Assembly (NCBI RefSeq): GCF_000472525.1
Contig: NZ_AWZT01000002.1
Location: 204,359 to 268,358, forward strand
Direction of reading: 5' to 3'
DNA: 64,000 nt
DNA from: Paraburkholderia dilworthii
Lineage (GTDB): Bacteria > Pseudomonadota > Gammaproteobacteria > Burkholderiales > Burkholderiaceae
Shown: one piece after another, positions 38,426 through 46,180 of the stretch
Numbering within the stretch: the stretch's first letter is position 1
Layout: each line of letters starts with the position of its first letter
Position numbers and translations under genes: made by a program
Notes under the pieces: generated by a model
Seen by the model: the letters and a program-made list of their open reading frames with translations, nothing else
Database searches by the model: none
What the model was told of the DNA's origin: nothing

Positions 38426-39436
38426 CTATAGAAGACGGTGGCCGAGCCACCAGGCGGCCGCAGCGAGCGCTGCGGAAGCCGGAATCGTCAGAATCCATGC
38501 CCAAACGATGTTGCCAGCCACGCCCCAGCGCACCGCGCTCAGCTTCTGCGTCGCCCCCACGCCGACGATAGCGCCGGTAATCGTATGTGTGGTGGATACC
38601 GGAATGCCGAGCCAGGAGGCGGTGAACAACGTGATTGCGCCGCCCGACTCCGCGCAGAAACCGCCGACCGGCTTCAGCTTGGTGATTTTCTGGCCCATCG
38701 TGCGGACGATTCGCCAGCCGCCGAACAACGTGCCGACGCCCATCGACAAATAGCAGCCGCCGATAACCCACAGCGGCGGCGCGTCAGCTATCGACGACGC
38801 ATAGCCGGTGGCGATCAGCAGCATCCAGATAATGCCGATGGTTTTCTGCGCGTCGTTACCGCCGTGACCGAGGCTGTACAGACCTGCGGACACCAGTTGC
38901 AGACGCCGGAAGCGCCGGTCGACCTTGCTCGGCGGCGTGCGGAAGTAGATCCACGACACCGCCAGCATGAAAAACGAGCCGAGCACAAACCCAAGCAGCG
39001 GCGAGATGAAAATAAACGCGACCGTCTTCATCAAGCCGTCGAAGTTCAGCGAACCCCAACCGGACTTGGCGAGCGCCGAGCCGACGAGCCCGCCGATCAG
39101 CGCGTGCGATGAACTCGACGGAATGCCGTAGTGCCACGTGATGACGTTCCAGCCGATTGCGCCCACCAGAGCGCCGAAAATTACGTAATGATCGACGATG
39201 CCCGGATCGATCGTGCCCTTGCCGACAGTCGCGGCCACTTTCAGGTGAAACACGAAATACGCGATGACGTTGAACGCGGCGGCAAACGCCACCGCTTGCT
39301 GGGGCTTCAGCACGCCGGTCGAGACGACGGTGGCAATCGAGTTGGCCGCGTCGTGAAAGCCGTTCATAAAATCGAAAACGAGCGCGACGGCGACCAGGCC
39401 GGCGACGACCCAGATAGCGAGTTGTATCGATTGCAT
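38426..39436 (-). CDS. pit: Low-affinity inorganic phosphate transporter, PiT family
   Basis: A 336-residue inner-membrane protein of about ten helices. The two inverted PiT signatures are present: DFMNGFHDAANSIATVVSTG at the N-terminus and LGHGGNDAQKTIG in the middle. It imports phosphate, often as a metal-phosphate complex, by proton symport. The start codon overlaps the stop of the upstream DUF47 gene by one base (TAATG), so the two are translationally coupled. Confidence 0.94.
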   Translation of the reverse strand: MQSIQLAIWVVAGLVAVALVFDFMNGFHDAANSIATVVSTGVLKPQQAVAFAAAFNVIAYFVFHLKVAATVGKGTIDPGIVDHYVIFGALVGAIGWNVITWHYGIPSSSSHALIGGLVGSALAKSGWGSLNFDGLMKTVAFIFISPLLGFVLGSFFMLAVSWIYFRTPPSKVDRRFRRLQLVSAGLYSLGHGGNDAQKTIGIIWMLLIATGYASSIADAPPLWVIGGCYLSMGVGTLFGGWRIVRTMGQKITKLKPVGGFCAESGGAITLFTASWLGIPVSTTHTITGAIVGVGATQKLSAVRWGVAGNIVWAWILTIPASAALAAAAWWLGHRLL

Positions 39437-40062
39437 TATGCGTTTTCCAGCACGATGCCTTCGATGATGTTTGCTACGTCTTCACACTTGTCCGTGATCG
39501 TTTCGAGCAATTCGTAAATGGCTTTGAGCTTGATCAGGGTTTTGACGTTGTCTTCCTCGCGGAAGAGTTTCGACATGGCCGAGCGCAGCACGCGGTCGGC
39601 TTCGGATTCGAGCCGGTCGATTTCCTCGCACGCCTTCAGGATCTGGCTCGCCTGCTTCATATCCGACAACAGGCTGACGGCGAATTGCACCCGCTCGGAC
39701 GTCGCCGTGCAAATGTGCGCGAGCTGGCTCGCCTCGGAAGTGACCGACTGGACGTCGTAAAGGGAAATGGCCGTGGCGACGTCCTCCATCAGATCGAGGA
39801 TGTCGTCCATCGTGGTGATCAGCTTGTGGATCTCATCGCGGTCGAGCGGCGTGATGAACGTCTTGTGCAGCAGGTCGATGGTTTCGTGCGTGAGCTTGTC
39901 GGCAGCCTTCTCGGCCTTCTGGACGTTTTGCTTGTGAGTTTCGGCGTCTTGCAGATTGTCGATCAGCAGCTCGAGTTCGCGGCTCGCCGACACGATGCAC
40001 TGTGCGTGCGCATTGAAAATATCAAAGAACTTGCCCTCGGTGGGCATGAATCGACCGAACAT
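39436..40062 (-). CDS. DUF47/PhoU-like accessory protein of the Pit transporter
   Basis: A 208-residue all-helical protein of the DUF47 (TIGR00153) family, related to PhoU. It starts MFGRFMPTEGKFFDIFNAHA and has the acidic E/D-x3-D metal-binding patterns in DRDEIHKLITTMDDILD and RLESEADRV. These proteins are nearly always paired with Pit and regulate its activity. The chosen ATG gives the usual family N-terminus; an upstream ORF extension of 20 codons is not typical. It is the last core gene before the accessory region. Confidence 0.92.
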   Translation of the reverse strand: MFGRFMPTEGKFFDIFNAHAQCIVSASRELELLIDNLQDAETHKQNVQKAEKAADKLTHETIDLLHKTFITPLDRDEIHKLITTMDDILDLMEDVATAISLYDVQSVTSEASQLAHICTATSERVQFAVSLLSDMKQASQILKACEEIDRLESEADRVLRSAMSKLFREEDNVKTLIKLKAIYELLETITDKCEDVANIIEGIVLENA

Positions 40063-40153
40063 ATATGATAGCCTATCGCTATTAATTTCAATTAAATCAA
40101 ATAGTTGTCCACCAGACCACATTGGACGCTATGTTCCGTACGGAGGCGGTACG

Positions 40154-40205
40154 AAAATCCCGCACACCGCACTCGATTGTGACAGATTCGTGTAGGCGGG
40201 ATTTT
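40154..40205. repeat. Inverted repeat at the core/accessory junction
   Basis: AAAATCCCGC (40154-40163) and its exact complement GCGGGATTTT (40196-40205) flank about 32 bases, with a few further pairs (ACAC/GTGT) inside. It could be a terminator-like hairpin or part of a recombination site. Confidence 0.6.
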
Positions 40206-40387
40206 ATAGGAAAGCAACCCAAGCGGTGCTGTTACGTTGGACGACGCGGGGAACCCAGTGAAAGCCCACGCGTCGCCGAATGGTCCAGCCACTCTGCAAT
40301 GAATGCGGCGAACTGACGCTACCGTATGCGGCCCGTTGTCAACGTCCCGCAACTGGGTACAGGCAATCTACTAACTCCCAAATCTGA

Positions 40388-40594
40388 GGGGCGGCGCTCG
40401 CGCACGGCATCAAGGACAAGGCAGAAGCAGCATATGCGCGAGGAGACCTCTTCGTGAAGCGCGCGGCCCTGATGCAGGACTGGCGACCTTCGCTGCAGCC
40501 GCAACAGAACAGGCCTGACGGACGGCCACCCGTAATGACGACCTCGGCGACACCGGCCGAATTCAACAGCGTCTTCTTGGCGTTGACAACATAA
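40388..40594 (+). pseudogene. Remnant of a tyrosine-type integrase, C-terminal end only
   Basis: Between two in-frame stops the plus strand encodes 68 residues that include LAHGIKDKAEAAYARGDLF followed by VKRAALMQDW. This is the characteristic C-terminus of P4-like phage and island integrases, where the sequence normally reads LAH...EAAYARGDLFEKRR..LM..W. The catalytic domain with the Arg/His/Tyr residues just upstream is missing. It marks decay of a former integrative element at this boundary and sits in the usual place, next to an alpA-like gene. Confidence 0.8.
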
Positions 40595-40870
40595 CTGTCA
40601 TGAGGCATTCTCGTACCCGCCTGAAGCGAACTCGGCAATAACCCCCAAGTTCGCGGCCCTTGGTCTAGGGACTAACTAAGACCGTCACAGTCGAGTCGAT
40701 TAGGCAACGATTCGAGCCTTCGGGCCTTCACCCCGGCACTCACGTGCCCATATTCGTGGCGCTGTCAGACAGACGCGCCCGCGAAGCGTTTGCGCCTGAG
40801 CAGCGAACGCCGGTGAAGATCGCCCCGCGTCTGTCGTCGCGCCGTTTCCGTTACAGATACGGTGAGACCT

Positions 40871-41248
40871 ATGAAATTCAACGAATCCACTAGTAACAAA
40901 ATGCAGTTGGCCGCAGCGCCGCTGCAGCAGGAGCCCCAAGCACGCGCTCGGCCTAACCGCGCAGCGCGACGCAGCACCGCGAGCGCAAACAACGCGACTT
41001 GCGTTGGGAACCCTTCTCTACTGCTCGCGCCCGGCCGCAATGGCAATTCGCGCGTCCCCACTCTTCAAATCCCCGATCGCATCCTGCGCTTGCCGGAAGT
41101 CCTCGCCATGGTCGGCATCGGGCGGACTTCCGTGCTTGCGATGGTGGCGGCACAGGAGTTTCCGGCGCCATTGAAGCTCACTGCCCGTATTCGGGGGTGG
41201 AGACTGTCGGCCATTGAGGCTTTCCTCGCGTCGAAGGAGGCCGAATAA
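40871..41248 (+). CDS. AlpA-family DNA-binding regulator
   Basis: A 125-residue protein. The C-terminal 60 residues are an AlpA/MerR-like helix-turn-helix (ILRLPEVLAMVGIGRTSVLA, then RGWRLSAIEAFLASKEAE). The N-terminal 60 residues are basic and low in complexity. AlpA proteins control excision or replication of prophages and integrative elements. The next gene starts within its stop codon (TAATG), so they form an operon. The ATG at 40871 is preferred over an in-frame GTG three codons upstream because GGTGAG precedes it. Confidence 0.85.
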   Translation: MKFNESTSNKMQLAAAPLQQEPQARARPNRAARRSTASANNATCVGNPSLLLAPGRNGNSRVPTLQIPDRILRLPEVLAMVGIGRTSVLAMVAAQEFPAPLKLTARIRGWRLSAIEAFLASKEAE

Positions 41249-42351
41249 TGCCGTTCCCGCGCACACTTGGTAACACCCAGCACCGGAAGACTGCGGCAGG
41301 AAAGGCGAGTGCCTCACGGACGCCCAGCATCGCCGACGCCATGCGCGACGCGATCACCGCGGTAAATCCGGGCGTCGTGCCTGTGCTGCTTCTCGATCCG
41401 TCGCTCGCGCTGCACGCCCGCGCGGCCATAGAAGTGTTGATGCTTGCAGGCAAGAATATCGCCGACCTCCCGATGCCGCGAGTCGCGGCGGTTACTGCAC
41501 TGTACGGCGGCGGATCGCGTGATGCGGACTTTGCGCAGACCCTTGCGCGCATGGACGGCCGTCCGCGAACAACGAGCGAGCGACTCCATATTGTGACGCT
41601 CGCCGACTGTCGCAACATTAATGCGCTGTCCGACGAAGGCGTTCACATTCTGCTCTCGAACGTCGGCGAAGGCCAATGTGTCACCGCGCAACAACTGGTC
41701 AGCAACAAGCCGGATACCGACATCGTTGACGCACTCCTTCGCCTTAATGAGGGCGCCCGCGACAAAAACGCGGTGATCATGCTGTTTCTGCACTGCGCGA
41801 CGGGCTTTGAGGCGCTGTGGTTGCAGGACTACTGCCGTGAACTCATCGTGGTCGAGCGGTGCGAGGCTGGACCCGGCGCATCCATCGCGTTCTCCATCGC
41901 GGCCATGTCGCTGGAAAACCAGCATGCTGATGGCATCGGCAAGAAAATGTGCGAAGTGATCCAGCAGCATTCACGCTGGTCGCGCCGCTACAGCACCTTC
42001 GTTGCAGTGTCCGCGCAAGATCGCGCAATGCGCTACATGCGGCAGGAAGGCGATCGCCTCGAAGACATAGCCGATTTGATGGACATGCACAAGTCGACTG
42101 TGATGCGCCGGCTCAATGACCTGTCGCTTTCACCGGACCTCAAGTTTGAACTGCCGGGCGGATGGCGCGACGAGTGGCTGTCGCTCCTCGGGATCGACGT
42201 CGATGACGAAGACGCCGATGACGACGGCGAGGACTCCGACGATCTGGATGGCGAACGTGGGGCTCCGGATGAAGCACCAGAAGACGACGACGTGATCGAA
42301 GAATGGGACGACGCCCGCCCCGCTTCGGCGATTCGCAAACGACGCTTCTAG
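41248..42351 (+). CDS. Unknown protein with C-terminal helix-turn-helix and acidic tail
   Basis: A 367-residue protein I do not recognise. The N-terminal 240 residues look like an alpha/beta fold, with hydrophobic strands such as VVPVLLLDPSLAL and NAVIMLFLHCATG but no Walker A motif. A helix-turn-helix is visible near 275-300 (DRLEDIADLMDMHKSTVMRR). The last 55 residues are strongly acidic (runs of Asp/Glu) and end in a basic RKRRF. Translation is coupled to alpA, so a role in element replication or control is plausible. Homology to degenerate RepA-like ATPases is possible but unproven. Confidence 0.75.
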   Translation: MPFPRTLGNTQHRKTAAGKASASRTPSIADAMRDAITAVNPGVVPVLLLDPSLALHARAAIEVLMLAGKNIADLPMPRVAAVTALYGGGSRDADFAQTLARMDGRPRTTSERLHIVTLADCRNINALSDEGVHILLSNVGEGQCVTAQQLVSNKPDTDIVDALLRLNEGARDKNAVIMLFLHCATGFEALWLQDYCRELIVVERCEAGPGASIAFSIAAMSLENQHADGIGKKMCEVIQQHSRWSRRYSTFVAVSAQDRAMRYMRQEGDRLEDIADLMDMHKSTVMRRLNDLSLSPDLKFELPGGWRDEWLSLLGIDVDDEDADDDGEDSDDLDGERGAPDEAPEDDDVIEEWDDARPASAIRKRRF

Positions 42352-42367
42352 TCGCACCAGTTGCGCC

Positions 42368-42415
42368 AGTTGCACGTGTTGTGAGCTTCGGGACTCCGGC
42401 GCAACGCGTGCAACT
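42368..42415. repeat. Inverted repeat after the HTH gene
   Basis: AGTTGCACGTGTTG and CAACGCGTGCAACT are complementary at 13 of 14 positions around a 20-base loop. A further CCAGTTGC direct repeat lies just to the left. No T-run follows, so it is not a typical intrinsic terminator. Confidence 0.6.
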
Positions 42416-42501
42416 TCTGCAACGAGTTCGTCGGCGAAGTGCAAAAGCAACGTCCCGACGGGCCGCAGAGCGGCCGCCGGGGACCGCCGCATAGCCTGAA
42501 A

Positions 42502-43416
42502 TCACTTTTCGGTCAGTAGCTTTTGGTACTTGTCTGGTAGCAAGGCAAACTCGCCCCACGCCAAATGTGTCGCTGCCAACCCGATGCCGTTCCTGGTGAT
42601 CTTTGCCCAGAAGAGCACAACCCGGCCCGTCGACTCGTCATTGATTCCCTTGTCTTCCTGTTCCGACGCCTGCACTTTGATCGTGAAATCCGCAACACTC
42701 GGGTGTTTCCGCAATCTAGTCATTCGGACATTACTGGGCTTCGGATTCTGTCCTGCATTCCAAGAATTGAGGATGATTCCGTAATAGAGATGCGGGACCT
42801 CGCATTCATCCGTTACAGTTGCAACGTCTATAAGGACGTCGGCGAGTTTCCTCGCGACATCACTGCCGGGGAGCACAAAATACTTGTACAGGTTGATGTC
42901 GAACCGACGGCACAAACCTGCCACAGTCGCTATTTTGCTGGGCAGGGCGAACTTTTCGCCCCGATGCCTTCCGATAGGGACCTCAGCGATGGGACCATCC
43001 TTATCCTCGACGGCGCTCTGTTCGTAAGGCGCCCCAGTCGCATCCGGTTTTGCCGGCCGGTCTTGCATGAAGGAATCCACAATCGCTAGTTGATCGCTAG
43101 CAATGGCTTCTTTAGCGTCTTCTTCCGTTAAATATTTTTTGCCATCAGCAATCGGCGTTCGAAGCGAACAGGGAACCTCACGGTAACGCGAACGGTGCAT
43201 AAAACAACACGTGCGACCATTCGAAAATCGATCCTTGTCTTTTGGCGACCTTGAGATAGGTGTGAAGCATTCCGGACAGTAAAGCCTGTCGGCCATCTCC
43301 GCTGTATATTCACCGGCGAGCACCATTTTGCTGGCTGTCGGCCGTACCCGGTTTGCTCCATCATAGGTCCACCTTGCGTCGTATAAGGCATGGTTGATTC
43401 TGTTGCTGGCAGTCAT
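42502..43416 (-). CDS. Unknown zinc-finger-like protein of the accessory region
   Basis: A 304-residue protein without recognised homology. Near the N-terminus a cysteine/histidine cluster (LYCPECFTPIS, then TCCFMH; residues about 44-75) could bind zinc, similar to small competence- or nuclease-linked zinc ribbons. The C-terminal half is mixed alpha/beta. The start at 43416 has a good ribosome site (GGGAGAG), although the frame is open for another 85 codons upstream. It is convergent with the HTH gene and divergent from the replication gene. Confidence 0.6.
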   Translation of the reverse strand: MTASNRINHALYDARWTYDGANRVRPTASKMVLAGEYTAEMADRLYCPECFTPISRSPKDKDRFSNGRTCCFMHRSRYREVPCSLRTPIADGKKYLTEEDAKEAIASDQLAIVDSFMQDRPAKPDATGAPYEQSAVEDKDGPIAEVPIGRHRGEKFALPSKIATVAGLCRRFDINLYKYFVLPGSDVARKLADVLIDVATVTDECEVPHLYYGIILNSWNAGQNPKPSNVRMTRLRKHPSVADFTIKVQASEQEDKGINDESTGRVVLFWAKITRNGIGLAATHLAWGEFALLPDKYQKLLTEK

Positions 43417-43971
43417 CGCTCTCCCATCCATGGCGGCCGGCCGACACTGGCCAATTAATTGGAGTTTGGCGCTCAACGACGCGCCCCTAGTCGACGATAT
43501 CGACATTTTTACGGCGGACCTTGAGACGAAGAGACATTTGTCTGTTAAAGCGCGTCCGACCGGTCTGATGACGCGGCGTAACGCCTCGTCGGCTTTCGCC
43601 ATAGAGAGCGTTACTGCAGCCTTCTTCGACTCGTGAAAGGTGATACCGTCCCGCTCAGGGACACCGAACAAATATCGCTAGCCGCGGCCTACTTCGCGTA
43701 CCCTCGCAACTCGCCGGATTGTCCGCCCGCGTAGCGACGGCTTGCATCGCTTCCAGCTTCGTCACTGATCGGTCCAAATGGATGCAAACGGTGCAAGACT
43801 GCAGGAGTATCTGTCGCTGAGTTCGCGGTGTGACCTCCCTCCATCCCTGCCGCCGCACACGATACTAGTCTATATACCCCAGATAACTACCCTAACGAAT
43901 ACTGTAAAGGCTGAAGCAAGTCTCCTGCTGCAGATCGCAGCTAACCACTTCCTTCAACCGGTACCGTATTC
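43417..43971. other. Region upstream of the replication gene
   Basis: About 550 bases. On the minus strand an open frame continues from the previous gene up to 43671 and could be a longer N-terminus. The remaining 300 bases are AT-richer (43850-43930) and probably hold the promoter of the replication gene. No clear origin repeats are seen. Confidence 0.4.
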
Positions 43972-45189
43972 ATGATCGATCTCGTCCACATAGAATTTCC
44001 ATTCGACCATAAACCTTTCGGCAACGAGCGCATCAAGCGGATCGAAGGGTCGGGCAGCGAGTTTTCGATGCAATTTTCCAAGCAGATTCGCCTGTCGGAC
44101 GGCGGCAGCATCATCGACGTCATGTCTTTGAAAAAGGGAACGAAAATCGCAATCCACTGCTGCCCGCTGAAACCGCTTCAAGGGCATAACGTGTTCGGAT
44201 CGAACAGTGTGCGCCTACTGTGCTTTGCGCTGATTCGCGGCGTACTGGATACGCTGAAACTACCGTACGACGCCGAGCAGGAAACGATTTGGAAAGCAGG
44301 CGAATACGACATCACGATGATCGACCTGACCCATCGCTTTCCGCTCCCCGAGAACGTTAGCAGCCGGGTTCTCTGCACTTACCTGCACCAGAACATGGAC
44401 ACGGCCTTTCGCACGGCTTGGTTCAAATCAGGAACGGGAACCCGCATGGAAGCGCCTCGCAGCAACGCAGTCTGGACGTTCTACGACAAGCAGCAGGAAC
44501 TGAGCGACAAACGCAAACATGCGAAGACGCATCTACGTGCCGTTGTTGGAGAGTCAGCAGATGAAATCTGGCCTTTGCTCATTGACTCCGCGAGCAAGAG
44601 CATTCGTGCGGAACTGAAGTTGCGCGGGGCATATCTCGCGAACAATGGTCTTAGCCGCGGCTCTGCCTGGAATCTGCAGTGCGTCCATGACGTCTATTTC
44701 AGAGAGCTGGCTCGCCTGTCGTTCGGATCGCACAGATCGATCGACATGCTGCGCGACGCCATTTCCGGTGTTAGCAATCGCAAGTTGAGACACACGCTCG
44801 AACTGTGGCGCGCAGGTTCACCACTTAACGAACTGTTCGCTGAAAGCACATTGGCAACGCACCGCAAAAAGATCAAGGCTCAAACCGGTGTCGATATTCT
44901 TCTTAATCGCCCTACCATCGAGCCGCTGCCTCTTTCTAAGATTTTTTCGCGGGACAATTGTCTCGGTGCCTTTCCCTTTTGGGTTCGCGACTATCCCACC
45001 GCTGGTTTCGGCTCACCCAATTCAGCCATGGTGCGACAGCAGAGCTACGAACCCACCCATCGCTGCGGAGGCGTAGTGGATGAACTCGCCGCTGACGCAG
45101 AGACCGCCGGTTCACCACCTTACGTCGCATACGACGGCGACGATAGTGCTCAATCTGTACGGGTGAGAGCGTCGCGTTGGGACGATTAA
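43972..45189 (+). CDS. Phage/plasmid replication protein, filamentous-phage gpII/X family
   Basis: A 405-residue protein whose first 350 residues resemble the Phage_CRI/Phage_X replication initiators of filamentous phages. The start MIDLVHIEFPFDH, the central NAVWTFYDKQQELSDKRKH and the C-terminal LWRAGSPLNEL.. TLATHRKKIK pattern fit that family. Such proteins nick DNA to start rolling-circle replication. No coat, assembly or Zot genes lie beside it, so it is probably a remnant or a satellite element. A stable hairpin follows directly. The last 50 residues are non-conserved. Confidence 0.75.
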   Translation: MIDLVHIEFPFDHKPFGNERIKRIEGSGSEFSMQFSKQIRLSDGGSIIDVMSLKKGTKIAIHCCPLKPLQGHNVFGSNSVRLLCFALIRGVLDTLKLPYDAEQETIWKAGEYDITMIDLTHRFPLPENVSSRVLCTYLHQNMDTAFRTAWFKSGTGTRMEAPRSNAVWTFYDKQQELSDKRKHAKTHLRAVVGESADEIWPLLIDSASKSIRAELKLRGAYLANNGLSRGSAWNLQCVHDVYFRELARLSFGSHRSIDMLRDAISGVSNRKLRHTLELWRAGSPLNELFAESTLATHRKKIKAQTGVDILLNRPTIEPLPLSKIFSRDNCLGAFPFWVRDYPTAGFGSPNSAMVRQQSYEPTHRCGGVVDELAADAETAGSPPYVAYDGDDSAQSVRVRASRWDD

Positions 45190-45224
45190 TCGTCGGTGCG
45201 TCGGGGCGTCGTTCGCCCCGACGC
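45181..45224. repeat. Palindrome plus strong hairpin at the end of the replication gene
   Basis: A 14-base perfect palindrome GACGATTAATCGTC (45181-45194) overlaps the stop codon. Four bases later comes an 11-bp perfect stem (GCGTCGGGGCG / CGCCCCGACGC, loop TCGTT; 45198-45224). No T-tract follows. Confidence 0.8.
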
Positions 45225-45354
45225 CGCCGCTCGGTAACACAGTCCGCCCACGAATGGACAACATGTCGGTCCGGCAACGTGCCTGCGGCGTACTTGTTAG
45301 CTCCGCTTTACCCCCGAGCGCACGCCTTCGTCGACCAGCTTCTTCTCTGCGATT

Positions 45355-45858
45355 TTGAAGACCAGGCTGCTCGCTAGAGCGGCACGCATTTCATCGTTTG
45401 AAGGTCGTTATGTCATGGCGACGCGCATCTATCTGCGGATGATGAAGGCGACTGGAAACGCCCCCAGTAACCTAGCCGCCGAACTCGGGAGGTGGCAAAC
45501 GACAAGCCAGCGGTTCCAACGCGTTGGTAAGCTCCGTGCGCATATTGGCGACCTCTTCTGCCGACCACGGATCGTGACGTCAACGATCCATGGTGCGAAA
45601 GGCGATGAATGGGAGCATGTGATCATTCTGGGCGTCACAGACGGTTCGATTCCTTTCTACCGCGAGATCAAGCGTGGGCAGATAGACGAGGAGCGTCGCC
45701 TGTTCTACGTCGCCGTGACGCGCGCGCGAAAGAGCGTTCATCTCTTTCAGGCGCCCTTTCATCACGCTCCGTCGCGTCAGAAATTTGCGACTCCGTCGCG
45801 CTTCCTGACGCTCAAGGTAAAACGCACGCTTGACGGGCAGAGGAGCTTATCTGGCTAA
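45355..45858 (+). pseudogene. C-terminal fragment of a UvrD/Rep-family helicase
   Basis: A 167-residue fragment carrying the last helicase motifs of superfamily 1: STIHGAKGDEWEHVIILG (motif V) and ERRLFYVAVTRARKSVHLF (motif VI). The whole N-terminal part with Walker A and B is missing, and nothing matching it lies upstream. The normal protein has 500-700 residues. It may be left over from a defence system that uses a UvrD-like helicase (for example a GajB-type gene), but that is inference. Confidence 0.8.
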
Positions 45859-46180
45859 GATATCGCCAGGCTTGACGATCCACCACCACTTATAACGGCG
45901 CCCATCAGGTACGGCGGATCGCGTCTTAGTACGTCTCGTGCCGTGAGCCCTACATCGAGGCAGCCCGTTAGCACTTCCAGACGTGCCTGATGTGCCCAAA
46001 GGCCAATGCTCTTTGGAGAACACGTCTGGCCCACTGGCAGCAGCCGGAATCGATGTGGAAAGACGCATGCAATCCAGCAGTCGTTGGATCGTCTCCCCAA
46101 GGGAAAGCACCACATTCGAATGTCCGGAAATGGGGGGAAATATGACAGCCGCAACGTCGTTAGCGACGCGCTGGGTCCCC
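45859..46180. other. Intergenic region between helicase fragment and NACHT gene
   Basis: About 320 bases with no supported gene; both neighbours end here (convergent). No obvious terminator was found. Confidence 0.45.

Larger units (their letters stand above)
40063..40870. other. Left edge of the accessory region
   Basis: About 800 bases without an intact gene. It holds the pit operon promoter (minus strand), a 10-bp inverted repeat pair at 40154-40205 and the 3' remnant of an integrase gene on the plus strand at 40388-40594. No tRNA gene was recognised. Confidence 0.55.

Noticed and set aside
40170..40190. Possible Pho-box half site (CTGTCACA on the minus strand) upstream of the DUF47/pit genes
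   Set aside because: Only one half of the repeated PhoB motif is present at the expected spacing, so regulation by PhoB is not supported.
40339..40638. Minus-strand frame of 99 codons with several cysteines
   Set aside because: It is antisense to the integrase remnant, whose plus-strand reading is clearly recognisable.
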